A stretch of DNA of 64,000 nucleotides from Streptomyces sp. B3I8 (GCF_030816915.1 NZ_JAUSYN010000002.1:1749501-1813500); one strand, 5' to 3'. Counted from the first letter of the stretch, positions 17,866 to 27,142 are shown. The notes: generated by a model not told the origin, from the sequence alone. Numbers and translations are program-made.

Positions 17866-17948
17866 GGCCTCCCCTCCCCCGGGGGCTCCGCCCCGGGGCA
17901 CCCGAAAGGCGCGCGGTTCCCCGCGCCCCGGTCAGGGGCGCGCCCCAC
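17866..17948. repeat. dispersed palindromic repeat, copy 3
   Basis: In the gap 17838-18258. GGGGGCTCCGCCCC and GCGCGGTTCCCCGCGCCCC followed by its partial complement. Probably terminates the GntR transcript. Nothing else is seen until the aceE promoter. Confidence 0.5.
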
Positions 17949-18095
17949 CCCCCGAGCTCTCCCGCGCACCCGAGGCCGGCAGGGCGCACCCCCCGGCACC
18001 TGCGCGAACCCCCGGAGGGAACCGTCACCCGGTGCCACCGCCGGAGACACCCCGTGCCGACTTTCTCGGAATCAAGATATTTTGCTCTCAACCCT

Positions 18096-18125
18096 TTGAT
18101 CGATCATCGATCACGGGGTTACAGT
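18096..18125 (+). promoter_or_regulatory. aceE promoter with palindromic operator between -35 and -10
   Basis: TTGATC (18096-18101) and TACAGT (18120-18125) are spaced 18 bases. The perfect palindrome GATCGATCATCGATC (18098-18112) overlaps the -35 and spacer, an ideal repressor position. Transcription would start near 18131, giving a leader of about 125 bases. The binding protein is unknown. Confidence 0.5.
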
Positions 18126-18258
18126 CCTCGTTGGGCCGCGCGGCGAGACCGCATGGTGTCACAGCACCGAAGCCCACCGCCCTGTCCTGCCAAAGACCAA
18201 GGGCACCCTGAACCCTTACCGATGAGGGAACCCCCTTCGACTGAGGAAGGCGGTTGAC

Positions 18259-21000
18259 ATGACCGACCCCAACGCCATCCAGCCGAGCGCGCTCGACCAG
18301 CTCCCGGACCGGGACCCGGAGGAGACCGCCGAATGGCAGGCCTCCCTGGACGCCGTCGCGGAGGCCGCCGGCCCGCACCGCGCGGCCTATCTGATGCGTC
18401 GCACGCTGGAGCGCGCCGAGGGAGCCGGCGTATCGCTGCCGCAGCTCCTCGAGACGGATTACGTCAACACCATCCCCACCGCCGCCGAGCCCGCCGTCGC
18501 GGGTGACGAGGCGCTGGAGTCCCGTATCACCGCGTGGAACCGCTGGAACGCGGCCGCGATGGTGACCCGGGGCAGCAAATACGGCGTCGGCGGCCACATC
18601 GCCACCTTCGCCTCGGCCGCCTGGCTGTACGAGACCGGCTTCAACCACTTCTTCCACGGCAAGGAGGGCGACGGCTCGGGCGACCAGCTCTATGTCCAGG
18701 GCCACGCCTCCCCCGGCATCTACGCCCGCGCCTTCCTCGACGGCCGGCTCAGCGAGACGCAGCTCGACAACTTCCGCCGCGAGGCCGGCGGCAACGGTCT
18801 GCCCTCCTACCCGCACCCGCGCCGGCTGCCCTGGCTGTGGGAGTTCCCCACCGTCTCCATGGGCCTCGGCCCGATCTCCGCGATCTACCAGGCGCGGTTC
18901 AACCGCTACCTGACCAGCCGCGGCATCAAGGACCTGAGCAACTCCCACGTGTGGGCGTTCCTCGGCGACGGCGAGATGGACGAGCCGGAGTCCACCACCG
19001 CGCTCACCCTCGCCTCCCGCGAGGGCCTGGACAACCTGACCTTCGTCATCAACTGCAACCTGCAGCGGCTCGACGGTCCGGTACGCGCCAACTTCAAGAT
19101 CGTGCAGGAGCTGGAGGCCCTCTTCCGGGGCGCCGGCTGGAACGTGATCAAGACGCTGTGGGGCACCGCCTGGGACGAGCTGTTCCGGCTGGACACCACG
19201 GGCGCGCTGGTCCGCCGGCTGCGCGAGGTGCCGGACGCACAGGTGCAGACGTACCAGACGCGCGACGCGGCCTACATCCGCGAGGACTTCTTCGGCAAGG
19301 ACCCGGCGCTCGTCGAGATGGCGAAGCTGCTGAGCGACGACAAGATCCTCGAGTGCTTCCACTTCTCGCGCGGCGGCCACGAGGCCCGCAAGGTCTACGC
19401 CGCGTACAAGGCGGCCCTCGCGCACAAGGGCGCGCCGACCGTGATCCTCGCCCAGACCGTCAAGGGCCACACCCTCGGCGACGGCTTCGCGTCGAAGAAC
19501 GCCAACCACCAGATGAAGAAGCTGACGGTGGAGCAGTTCAAGGACATGCGCGACCGGCTGGACCTGCCGATCTCCGACGCGCAGTTCGTCGACGGCGTGG
19601 TCCCCTACGGCCACCCCGGCGCCGACTCCCCCGAGGTCCGCTACCTCCAGGAGCGCCGCGCGGCCCTCGGCGGCCCGGCCCCGTCCCGCCGTGTGCACCC
19701 GGTGGCGCCGCTGCCGATGCCGGCGGACAAGGCGTTCACCGCGTTCGACAAGGGCTCCGGCACGCAGTCCGTCGCCACGACGATGGCCTTCGTCCGCCTG
19801 GTCAAGGACCTCGTCCGCGACAAGGAGACCGGGAAGCGCTGGGTGCCGATCGTCCCCGACGAGGCGCGCACCTTCGGCATGGAGAGCCTCTTCCCGTCCC
19901 TGGGCATCTACTCGCCCAAGGGGCAGACGTACGAGCCGGTCGACCGCGACCAGCTCATGTACTACAAGGAAGCGACGAACGGCCAGATCTTCAACGAGGG
20001 GATCACCGAGGCCGGCGCCATGGCCGAGTTCATCGCCGCCTCGACGTCGTACGCGACGCACGGCGAGACGATGATCCCGTTCTACATCTACTACTCGATG
20101 TTCGGCTGGCAGCGCACCGGCGACCAGATGTGGCAGGCCGGCGACCAGCTGGCCCGCGGCTTCCTGGTCGGCGCCACGGCCGGCCGTACGACGCTGACGG
20201 GCGAGGGCCTGCAGCACGCCGACGGTCACTCGCCGGCGATCGCCGCGACCAACCCGGCGGCGCTGTCGTACGACCCGGCGTTCGCGTACGAGCTCGGCGT
20301 CATCGTCAAGGACGGTCTGCGCCGGATGTTCGGCGAGGCCGCGCCCGGCGAGGACCCGAACGTCTTCTACTACCTGACCGTCTACAACGAGCCGCTGCCG
20401 CAGCCCGCGAAGCCGACGACGCCCGGTGTCGACGAGGGCATCGTCAAGGGCCTGTACCGCTACAACACGGCGGAGGAGGCGGGACTGGCCCCGGTGTCCC
20501 CCGAGCTCTCCGCTTCGCTCGAACAGGGCGGTGCCCCCGTCGCCCCGCGGATCCAGCTCCTCGGCTCGGGCACGGCGATCCACTGGGCGCTGAAGGCGCA
20601 GCGGCTGCTCGCCGAGGAGTGGGGCGTGGCGGCGGACGTCTGGTCCGCGACGTCCTGGACCGAGCTGCGGCGTGACGCGATGGACGCGGACGCGGCGATG
20701 CTGCGGGGCGAGGAGCGGGTGCCGTTCGTGCGGCGGGCGCTGCAGGGGGCGCAGGGTCCCGTGCTGGCCGTCTCCGACTACATGCGGCAGGTACCCGACC
20801 AGATCGCGCAGTGGGTCGAGCAGGACTGGGCGTCGCTGGGCGCGGACGGGTTCGGCCTGTCCGACACCCGTGAGGCCGCCCGTCGTCACTTCGGGATCGA
20901 CGCGGAGTCGATCGTCGTCGCGGCCCTGGCGCAGCTCGCGCGGCGGGGCGAGGTCAAGGCCACAGCGGTCAAGGAAGCCCGCGAGCGCTACGGCCTGTAG
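18259..21000 (+). CDS. aceE: pyruvate dehydrogenase E1, homodimeric type
   Basis: 913-residue thiamine-diphosphate enzyme that decarboxylates pyruvate and acetylates the lipoyl arm of E2. Full length for the AceE type. The TPP/Mg motif is GDGEMDEPES starting at 236, continuing to NLTFVINCNLQRLDGPVR. Other AceE hallmarks are GKEGDGSGDQLYVQGH, RRLPWLWEFPTVSMGLGPI and the C-terminal SDYMRQVPDQIAQW. GAGGAAGG precedes the ATG. It is transcribed alone from the promoter at 18096-18125 and ends at a hairpin. It is expected to work with the E2 and E3 encoded at 13.7-17.0 kb and with lipoate from lipB/lipA at 31-33 kb. Confidence 0.97.
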   Translation: MTDPNAIQPSALDQLPDRDPEETAEWQASLDAVAEAAGPHRAAYLMRRTLERAEGAGVSLPQLLETDYVNTIPTAAEPAVAGDEALESRITAWNRWNAAAMVTRGSKYGVGGHIATFASAAWLYETGFNHFFHGKEGDGSGDQLYVQGHASPGIYARAFLDGRLSETQLDNFRREAGGNGLPSYPHPRRLPWLWEFPTVSMGLGPISAIYQARFNRYLTSRGIKDLSNSHVWAFLGDGEMDEPESTTALTLASREGLDNLTFVINCNLQRLDGPVRANFKIVQELEALFRGAGWNVIKTLWGTAWDELFRLDTTGALVRRLREVPDAQVQTYQTRDAAYIREDFFGKDPALVEMAKLLSDDKILECFHFSRGGHEARKVYAAYKAALAHKGAPTVILAQTVKGHTLGDGFASKNANHQMKKLTVEQFKDMRDRLDLPISDAQFVDGVVPYGHPGADSPEVRYLQERRAALGGPAPSRRVHPVAPLPMPADKAFTAFDKGSGTQSVATTMAFVRLVKDLVRDKETGKRWVPIVPDEARTFGMESLFPSLGIYSPKGQTYEPVDRDQLMYYKEATNGQIFNEGITEAGAMAEFIAASTSYATHGETMIPFYIYYSMFGWQRTGDQMWQAGDQLARGFLVGATAGRTTLTGEGLQHADGHSPAIAATNPAALSYDPAFAYELGVIVKDGLRRMFGEAAPGEDPNVFYYLTVYNEPLPQPAKPTTPGVDEGIVKGLYRYNTAEEAGLAPVSPELSASLEQGGAPVAPRIQLLGSGTAIHWALKAQRLLAEEWGVAADVWSATSWTELRRDAMDADAAMLRGEERVPFVRRALQGAQGPVLAVSDYMRQVPDQIAQWVEQDWASLGADGFGLSDTREAARRHFGIDAESIVVAALAQLARRGEVKATAVKEARERYGL

Positions 21001-21010
21001 AGAACAGACG

Positions 21011-21049
21011 CACGGCCCCGCGCCCCCGTCATGGGGACGCGGGGCCGTG
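21011..21049. terminator. stem-loop terminator after aceE
   Basis: CACGGCCCCGCG (21011-21022) and its exact complement (21038-21049), with a further CCCC/GGGG pairing inside, 10 bases after the stop. The following GGGGCGCGGGGAACCGCGCCC (to about 21081) is another copy of the dispersed repeat. Confidence 0.75.
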
Positions 21050-21194
21050 CCCCCACAAGGGGCGCGGGGAACCGCGCCCGATGGGACGGTGGGGGTCCCC
21101 CTGCTCGAACGGAGTTGAGAGCTCCGGGGAGGGTCAGGGCGGCGGGGGCGAGGAAAAACCCGCCCGCCCCACCACCCCGCGCCATCATGTCCCC

Positions 21195-22211
21195 ATGCGT
21201 GCCGCCAGGCTCATCAGAATGGTGCTGCTTCTGCAGGGCCGCCCCGTCATGACCGCCACCGAACTCGCACGCGAGCTGGAGGTGTCGGAACGCACCGTCG
21301 CCCGCGACGCCCAGGCGCTCTCCGAGGCCGGCATCCCCGTGTACGCGGACCGCGGCCGCACCGGCGGCTACCGCCTCGTGGCCGGTTACCGCACCAGCCT
21401 CACCGGTCTCGCCCGCACCGAGGCCGAGGCCCTGTTCCTCTCCGGACTCCCCGGCGCCCTGCGCGACATGGGTCTCGCCGACGCCGCCTCCGCCGCCCGA
21501 CTGAAGGCGTCCGCCGCCCTCATGCCCTCCCTCAGGGACGCTCCCCGCACGGCGGCCCAGCGCTTCCACCTCGACGCCCCCGCCTGGTTCCGCGAGCCGA
21601 ACACGCCCGGGCTGCTCCCCGCGGTCGCCGAGGCCGTCTGGGACGACCGCCGGATCGCCGTCCGCTACCGCAGGGGCCGGGACGACGAGGTCGGACGGGA
21701 GCTGGAGCCGTACGGCCTCGTCCTCAAGGCGGGCGTCTGGTACCTGTGCGCCCGGGTCGCCGCCCCGCACGGCGGGGCGTTGCGGGTGTACCGCCTCGAC
21801 CGGTTCACGGCGGTCGAGACGGCCGGAGCCGAGAGGACCGATGGCGGCGACGGGGGCGGCGGGGAGCGGTTCGTGCGTGACGAGGATTTCGATCTGCCCC
21901 GGTTCTGGGCGGAGCACGCGGAGCGGTTCGCGCGGTCGCTCCTGCGGACCGAGGTCGTGGTGCGGCTCTCCCCGGAGGGGGCGCGCCGGCTGCCCGGCGT
22001 GGTGGATCCCGCGTCCGCCCGCCGCGCGCTGGCGGACCCGGCCGACGCGGACCGGGAGGGCCGGGTCACCGTGACCCTGCCGGTGGAGTCGGAGGAGGTC
22101 GCCCATGCCCAGCTCACCGCGCTGGGCCCGGAGGCGGAGGTGCTGGCCCCCGCCTCCCTGCGCCGCCGTCTGGCCGCCGACGCCCGCCGGCTCGCCGCGC
22201 TCTACGCCTGA
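21195..22211 (+). CDS. HTH/WYL-domain transcriptional regulator
   Basis: 338-residue regulator with an N-terminal HTH_11-type helix-turn-helix (ATELARELEVSERTVARDAQAL, about 21-42) and a winged segment (DRGRTGGYRL). A WYL ligand-binding domain follows (about 140-220: AVRYRRG, LEPYGLVLKAGVWYLCARV, LRVYRLDRF). Many WYL proteins sense nucleic-acid fragments or small ligands. The start is ATG at 21195. There is no Shine-Dalgarno sequence, and CATCAT ends six bases upstream, so it may be leaderless. It is followed after 47 bases by the DUF4240 gene; the target is unknown. Confidence 0.88.
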   Translation: MRAARLIRMVLLLQGRPVMTATELARELEVSERTVARDAQALSEAGIPVYADRGRTGGYRLVAGYRTSLTGLARTEAEALFLSGLPGALRDMGLADAASAARLKASAALMPSLRDAPRTAAQRFHLDAPAWFREPNTPGLLPAVAEAVWDDRRIAVRYRRGRDDEVGRELEPYGLVLKAGVWYLCARVAAPHGGALRVYRLDRFTAVETAGAERTDGGDGGGGERFVRDEDFDLPRFWAEHAERFARSLLRTEVVVRLSPEGARRLPGVVDPASARRALADPADADREGRVTVTLPVESEEVAHAQLTALGPEAEVLAPASLRRRLAADARRLAALYA

Positions 22212-22258
22212 CGACCGACGTGCGCCGCGCCCGTCGAGGGCCGATCCTGGTGGGCGTG

Positions 22259-22777
22259 ATGGACGAGACGGAGTTCTGGGAGCTGGTGGACGCCACCCGC
22301 GAGGCCGCCGGGGGCGATCCGGAGGAACACGCGGACCTGCTGGTGGAGCGGCTCGTGCGGCTCGACCCGGAGGCGGTGCTGGACTTCGCCCGCCATTTCG
22401 AGGCCCGCTACAACCGTGCGTACCGCTGGGATGTGTGGGGCGCGGCCTGGCTGCTGCTCGGCGGGGCGAGCGACGACGCGTTCGACTACTTCCGCTGCTG
22501 GCTGATCGGCCAGGGCCGCGAGGTCTTCGAGGGCGCCCTGCACGACCCGGACTCCCTCGCCGAACTCCTCGACGACTTCGACGAACGGGTCGACGGTGAC
22601 GGGGAGGAACTCGGCTACGCGGCCGACGAGGCGTACGAGCAGCTCACCGGCACCGTCGCGCCGGACCTCGGGCTGCCGCCCGCGCCCGACGAGCCCGAGG
22701 GCACGCCCCAGGACCTCGAGGACGAGGACGCCCTGGCCCGACGCTATCCCAGCCTCTGGGCACGTTTCGGCGACTGA
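22259..22777 (+). CDS. DUF4240 domain protein
   Basis: 172-residue soluble, strongly acidic protein of the DUF4240 family (function unknown). The family block MDETEFWELVDATREAAGGD starts the protein, followed by FARHFEARYNRAYRWDVWGA and FDYFRCWLIGQGREVFEGAL. The C-terminal third is Asp/Glu/Pro-rich. ATG at 22259 is preceded by GTGs that could also serve. It probably shares a transcript with the WYL regulator 47 bases upstream and converges on the amidase gene. Confidence 0.85.
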   Translation: MDETEFWELVDATREAAGGDPEEHADLLVERLVRLDPEAVLDFARHFEARYNRAYRWDVWGAAWLLLGGASDDAFDYFRCWLIGQGREVFEGALHDPDSLAELLDDFDERVDGDGEELGYAADEAYEQLTGTVAPDLGLPPAPDEPEGTPQDLEDEDALARRYPSLWARFGD

Positions 22778-22833
22778 CCCGGGCGGGCGCGCGCAACGCG
22801 GAGGTCCCGGGGCGCCACGGGCGCCGGTGTGGC

Positions 22834-23928
22834 TCAGGTGCGGCCCTGGAGCAGTGCCGCCCGTGCCCGTATCCCGGGCAGTTCGGCCGACAGCGCGGCG
22901 CCCGGACAGCTCGTCTGGTAGCCCGCGTCGTGTCCGGCCACCGCCGGGAGCAGCGCGGTGGCCCCGGCGGCGTACCGGCTGCCGCCGTTGCTGGAGACGA
23001 GGGCGACCCGGGAGCGCGGGTCTATGTCGGAGAGGCCGAGCTTCCAGGCGGCGAGCGCCGCGATGGCGTCGGTCATCTCCCGCGGCACGGGGGTGCCCGC
23101 GGTGAACGTGCCGATCGCGGCGATGCCGGTGGTGCGGTGGTTGAAACCCTGGGTGTGGGCGCCGGTGACGGGGCGGTCGACCCCGCCGGCCCGGCCCTCG
23201 TAGATGGTGCCGCAGCGGTCGACGAGGAAGTTGTAGCCGATGTCGTCCCACTGCCGGGCATCGGTCTGGCCCTGGTAGAGGGCGCGGATGATGCGGGGCG
23301 CGTCGGCGCAGTCGTAACCGTTGGGCGAGTCGGTGTGGTGGACGAAGATGGCCACGACCCGGTCGTCGTAGCGCGGGGGCGGCTGCGCGGGGAAGCCCTC
23401 GCCCGCCCAGCGCGAGCGCGGCACGATGGCCGGGCGGACGGCGGTGTGCGCGAGGGCGGTGGCCGGGTGCCGGGTGGGGGCGGCGGGGTGCGCGGACCGG
23501 GCCCCTGTGGGGGCCGCGCCGACCGCGCAGAACGCCAGCACCAGCGCGACGGCGGCACCGGGCAGGCAGCCCAGGAGCAGGACCAGGAGGCGCCGGGTAC
23601 GGCGGTGCCCGGACCCGCCCCGGCGCACGGCACGGCGCTGGTGCGTCCGGCGGTACGGACGCCCGTACGAACGATGCGGCTCGTACCGGTCGCCGGGCCC
23701 GGCACCGAGCCCGGCGTCGTGAGAGCCGCCCTGCCCGATGCCGTACCCGATGTCGTGCCCGGCGCCGTACGCGTCGTTCCCGGCGCCGTACGCGTCGTTC
23801 CCGGCGCCGAGTCCGGCGTCGTACCCGGCGTCGTGGGGACCGGACACGGCCTGGCCGGTGTGATGTTGTCTGTGCCTGCCGCGCATCCTCGCCCGCAGGC
23901 GCCCGCGCGTTCTTCGGACCACACGCAT
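22834..23928 (-). CDS. PGRP/amidase_2-type N-acetylmuramoyl-L-alanine amidase, membrane anchored
   Basis: 364-residue protein. A cytoplasmic Arg-rich N-terminus with Gly/Asp/Tyr repeats (about 31-80; NDAYGAG units encoded by two identical 21-base repeats near 23760-23805) precedes one membrane span (about 113-138). The exported domain is a peptidoglycan-recognition amidase: FVHHTDSPNGYDC (about 195-207), DIGYNFLVDRCGTIYEGRAGG, GAHTQGFNH and a final TSCPGAAL. The His residues of FVHH and GAH match zinc ligands of the family. It would cleave between muramic acid and the peptide. ATG 23928 has GTGAGGA just upstream; GTG 23943 is an alternative. Confidence 0.85.
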   Translation of the reverse strand: MRVVRRTRGRLRARMRGRHRQHHTGQAVSGPHDAGYDAGLGAGNDAYGAGNDAYGAGHDIGYGIGQGGSHDAGLGAGPGDRYEPHRSYGRPYRRTHQRRAVRRGGSGHRRTRRLLVLLLGCLPGAAVALVLAFCAVGAAPTGARSAHPAAPTRHPATALAHTAVRPAIVPRSRWAGEGFPAQPPPRYDDRVVAIFVHHTDSPNGYDCADAPRIIRALYQGQTDARQWDDIGYNFLVDRCGTIYEGRAGGVDRPVTGAHTQGFNHRTTGIAAIGTFTAGTPVPREMTDAIAALAAWKLGLSDIDPRSRVALVSSNGGSRYAAGATALLPAVAGHDAGYQTSCPGAALSAELPGIRARAALLQGRT

Positions 23929-24138
23929 GGTCCTCACCCTCACCCGCCCGTGCCGCCTCCGCGACGCGTGCGCTGCCAGATGTGTGCCGCGCCACCCGGC
24001 GGAACCATCACCCCGTCCCGGAGCGTTCTCGACGGGTGCGGGTACCGATGCCGTACGGAAGGCTCCGGGGCCTGATCAACAGGACGGGCCGGTGCGCCCT
24101 GCACGTGCCGAGCGGCGGCCCGAGAGGAAGGCGGCCCT

Positions 24139-25320
24139 GTGGACCTGCTCGACGTACTGCTGTCGCTGGTGATCGTGGTCTACGCGGCGTCCGGATACCG
24201 GCGCGGGCTGGTCGCCGGTTGCGTCTCGCTGGCGGGCTTCGTGGCCGGTGCCGTGCTCGGCGTGTGGGTACTGCCGTGGATCATGGAGCTGGTCACCCGG
24301 GGCACCGTCACGGCCACGTTGACGGCGGTGCTGACGCTGTTGGCGCCGGCCGCGGTGGGGCACGAGCTGGCGGGCCGGCTGGCCCTGCGGCTGCGCGGCG
24401 AGCTGGACCGGGGTCCGCTGCGGGTGGCGGACGGGGTGGGCGGAGCGGCGTCCAACGCGGTGGCCGTACTGCTGGTGGCGTGGGTGGCGGCGAGCGTGGT
24501 CGGCGGGTCCTCGTCCACGGTGGTCTCCTCCTCGATCCGTGACTCGGCGCTGCTGGGCGCGGTGCAGGACGTCATGCCGGAGACGACCCCGTCGTGGTTC
24601 TCCCGGGCCACGACGGCGCTCACCGAGGCGGGCTTCCCGCAGGTGTTCAACCCGTTCGAGAACGAGCCGACGGCGGGCGTCGCCGAGCCCTCCGGGGACA
24701 ACGTGACGCCGCGCGCGGCCGACGCGGCGAAGCTGAGCACGGTGAAGGTCGAGGGCATCGCGGGCGACCAGGGCCGCGAGGGCAGCGGTTTCGTCTACGC
24801 GCCCCGGCACGTGATGACCAACGCCCATGTGGTGGCCGGCATCGACGACCCCTCGGTCCTCGTGGGCGGGGTCGGCACGATGTACCCGGCCCGGGTGGTG
24901 CTGTTCGACCCGGACCGGGACGTGGCGGTGCTGTACGTGCCGAAGCTGACCGCCCCGGCGCTCCGCTTCGACGACACGGCGGGGCGCGGCGACCCGGCGG
25001 TGGTGGCCGGTTATCCGCAGGACGGCGCCCTGACCCTGCGGGCGGCCACGGTCGCGAGCACGATCGAGGCGACGGGCCGGAACATCTACAACACCGGCAC
25101 GGTCACCCGGCAGATCTACTCCGTGCGCTCCACGGTGCTGCCCGGCAACTCGGGCGGCCCGCTGCTGAGCACCGACGGCCGGGTGTACGGGGTGGTGTTC
25201 GCCCGCTCCACCTCGGACGCGCGCACCGGGTACGTGCTCACCGCGAAGGAGGTCGCGAAGGACGCCCGCGACGCGGCGGACCGCAGGGCGCCGGTGGACA
25301 CGGGCGATCCGGCGGAGTAG
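24139..25320 (+). CDS. MarP-like membrane serine protease (CvpA domain plus trypsin-like domain)
   Basis: 393-residue protein with four N-terminal membrane spans of the CvpA/colicin-V-production type (residues 1-125), then an extracytoplasmic trypsin-like domain (about 195-385). The triad is complete: His230 (TNAHVV), Asp261 (DRDVAVLYV) and Ser338 (LPGNSGGPLL). This is the architecture of mycobacterial MarP (Rv3671c), which protects against acid and oxidative stress partly by activating a peptidoglycan hydrolase. The divergently encoded amidase next door is a tempting partner, but that is inference. GTG start at 24139 with AGGAAGG upstream. Confidence 0.9.
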   Translation: MDLLDVLLSLVIVVYAASGYRRGLVAGCVSLAGFVAGAVLGVWVLPWIMELVTRGTVTATLTAVLTLLAPAAVGHELAGRLALRLRGELDRGPLRVADGVGGAASNAVAVLLVAWVAASVVGGSSSTVVSSSIRDSALLGAVQDVMPETTPSWFSRATTALTEAGFPQVFNPFENEPTAGVAEPSGDNVTPRAADAAKLSTVKVEGIAGDQGREGSGFVYAPRHVMTNAHVVAGIDDPSVLVGGVGTMYPARVVLFDPDRDVAVLYVPKLTAPALRFDDTAGRGDPAVVAGYPQDGALTLRAATVASTIEATGRNIYNTGTVTRQIYSVRSTVLPGNSGGPLLSTDGRVYGVVFARSTSDARTGYVLTAKEVAKDARDAADRRAPVDTGDPAE

Positions 25321-25392
25321 CCGCCGGGCGAGTGCGGCCGGGCACCCAGCCGTGCGCGTCCGCACTTGTCCGTACTCGTCCGCACGCGGCCG

Positions 25393-25890
25393 CTACAGCG
25401 TGCGTCCCATGAGGACGTCGTCCACGTACGCGCCGTCGAGCAGGAACTCCTGCGGGAGCACGCCCTCGACCACGAACCCCTCCGACTCGTACAGCCGCCG
25501 GGCGGGGGTGTTGTGCCCGAGGACGCGCAGGGTGAGGCGGCGGGCGCCCTGCCGTCGGGCCTCCTCCCCCGCGGCCCGCAGCAGCGCCCGTCCGACACCG
25601 GCACCGCGCGCCTCCTCGGCGACGACGAACCCCAGGATCTGGCGCACGTGCGCGTTGGCGGCGAGCGAGGTCGGGAAGCCGATGCGCAGGTAGCCCACCA
25701 CGCGTCCGCCGGACTCGGCCACGAGGTGGTCGCGGGGCCCGAACCGCTCGGTGAAAAAGGGCTCGTACGGCGGCCGCGGCGGGGGCTGGACGGCGTGCAG
25801 CGTGGACCACGTGGCGCGGTCGAGCCGTCCGAGCGCGTCCTCGTCGTCGGCGGTGGCCCGGCGTATGCGCGGCGGGTGCGGGTCTGACAT
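25393..25890 (-). CDS. GNAT-family N-acetyltransferase
   Basis: 165-residue acetyltransferase. The acetyl-CoA motif is GFVVAEEARGAGVGRALLRAA (about 89-109), followed by LRVLGHNTPARRLYESEGF, both classic for the GNAT fold. Substrate unknown; the RimI-like end (GHNTPARRLYESEGF) would allow protein or small-molecule targets. The start ATG at 25890 gives MSDPHPPRIRRATADDED, a typical N-terminus. TACAGT seven bases upstream on the minus strand and the lack of a Shine-Dalgarno sequence suggest a leaderless message. Convergent with the MarP-like gene and divergent from the next gene. Confidence 0.88.
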   Translation of the reverse strand: MSDPHPPRIRRATADDEDALGRLDRATWSTLHAVQPPPRPPYEPFFTERFGPRDHLVAESGGRVVGYLRIGFPTSLAANAHVRQILGFVVAEEARGAGVGRALLRAAGEEARRQGARRLTLRVLGHNTPARRLYESEGFVVEGVLPQEFLLDGAYVDDVLMGRTL

Positions 25891-25897
25891 GCCGATC

Positions 25898-25903
25898 ACT
25901 GTA
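25898..25903 (-). promoter_or_regulatory. putative -10 of leaderless GNAT gene
   Basis: TACAGT on the minus strand ends seven bases before the ATG at 25890. Confidence 0.45.
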
Positions 25904-25995
25904 CGACGGGGGTACGACAGGGCTACGACGGCCGGTCGGGGGCGCGGTCGGCGGTCCGCACGGGCGCGGGCGCGGATGCGAGGCAGGATGGACGT

Positions 25996-26952
25996 ATGAC
26001 AGCCGACGCGCCCCCTCCCCCGCCGCCCGCCGCATCCGCGCTCCCCGCCGGTTCCCGGGTGGCGCTCGCCGGTGCCTCCGGGCTGATCGGTTCGGCGCTG
26101 GCCCGCTCGCTGGAGCGGGACGGCCACACGGTCGTGCGCCTGGTGCGGCGCCCGCCGCGCGGCCCGGGCGAGGTGCGCTGGGACCCCGCGGAAGGACGCG
26201 TCGACGCGGCGGGCCTCGCCGGCTGCGCGGCCGTGGTGAACCTCGCGGGGGCCGGGGTGGGCGCACGGCGCTGGACGGAGAGCTACAAGCGGCTGATCCG
26301 GGACAGCAGGGTGCTGGGCACGGCCACGCTCGCGCGGGCCCTGGCCGCGCTGGACGAGCCGCCGCGGGTGTTCGTCAACGGCAGCGCGATGGGCTTCTAC
26401 GGCGAGACGGGCGACCGCGCGGTGGACGAGTCGGCGCCACCCGGGGAGGGCTTCCTGCCGTCGGTGTGCGTGGAGTGGGAGGCGGCGACGGGCCCGGCGC
26501 GGGAGGCCGGCATCCGTACGGTCCTGGCCCGCACCGGGCTGGTGGTGGCGCGCGAGGGCGGGGCGTGGGCGCGGCTGTTCCCGTTGTTCCGGGCGGGGCT
26601 CGGCGGGCGGATGGGGAGCGGGCGGCAGTACTGGAGCTACATCTCCCTGCACGACGAGGTGGCCGCGCTGCGGTACGCGCTGGACACCGGGTCGCTGTCC
26701 GGGCCGGTCAACCTCACCGCGCCGTCCCCGCTGACCAACGCGGAGATCACCCGGGCGATGGGGCGGGTGCTGCGCCGGCCGACGTTGGTGCCGACACCGG
26801 GGGCGCTGCTGCGGGTGGCGCTCGGCGGCCTGGCGGGCGACATCCTGACCAGCCAGCGGGTGCTGCCGGCGAAGCTGCTGGAGTCGGGCTTCCGCTTCGC
26901 GTTCCCCGGCATCGAGGACACCCTGCGGGCGGCGCTGCGCCCGGCCGGCTGA
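25996..26952 (+). CDS. TIGR01777-type SDR family protein (YfcH/SDR39U1-like)
   Basis: 318-residue NAD(P)-binding protein. After a Pro-rich lead the Rossmann motif is VALAGASGLIGSALARSL (about 22-39). Family blocks follow: VVNLAGAGVGARRWTESYK, NGSAMGFYGETGDRAVDES and WSYISLHDEVAALRYAL. A C-terminal DUF1731 segment includes GGLAGDILTSQRVLPAKL and FRFAFPGIEDTLRAAL. The enzyme activity of this family is not established. ATG at 25996 follows CAGGATGGACGT, which could serve as a weak Shine-Dalgarno sequence or a -10. Confidence 0.9.
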   Translation: MTADAPPPPPPAASALPAGSRVALAGASGLIGSALARSLERDGHTVVRLVRRPPRGPGEVRWDPAEGRVDAAGLAGCAAVVNLAGAGVGARRWTESYKRLIRDSRVLGTATLARALAALDEPPRVFVNGSAMGFYGETGDRAVDESAPPGEGFLPSVCVEWEAATGPAREAGIRTVLARTGLVVAREGGAWARLFPLFRAGLGGRMGSGRQYWSYISLHDEVAALRYALDTGSLSGPVNLTAPSPLTNAEITRAMGRVLRRPTLVPTPGALLRVALGGLAGDILTSQRVLPAKLLESGFRFAFPGIEDTLRAALRPAG

Positions 26953-27142
26953 GCCGGGGCGGCGGGGGGCGCGCCGAGGGGGCGTCCGGCTCGGCCGGGA
27001 AGCGCCCCCGTGCCCCCGTACGAGACCTCCGTGCCCCCTGACGTGCTTCTTGGCGCCGCCTACCCTCAAGCCGAACTCGCGTATTGCGGGAGCCTGTTGG
27101 GGCATCACGTCCCCAGCAGCCGCGCGACCTCGAGGAGGGCAC

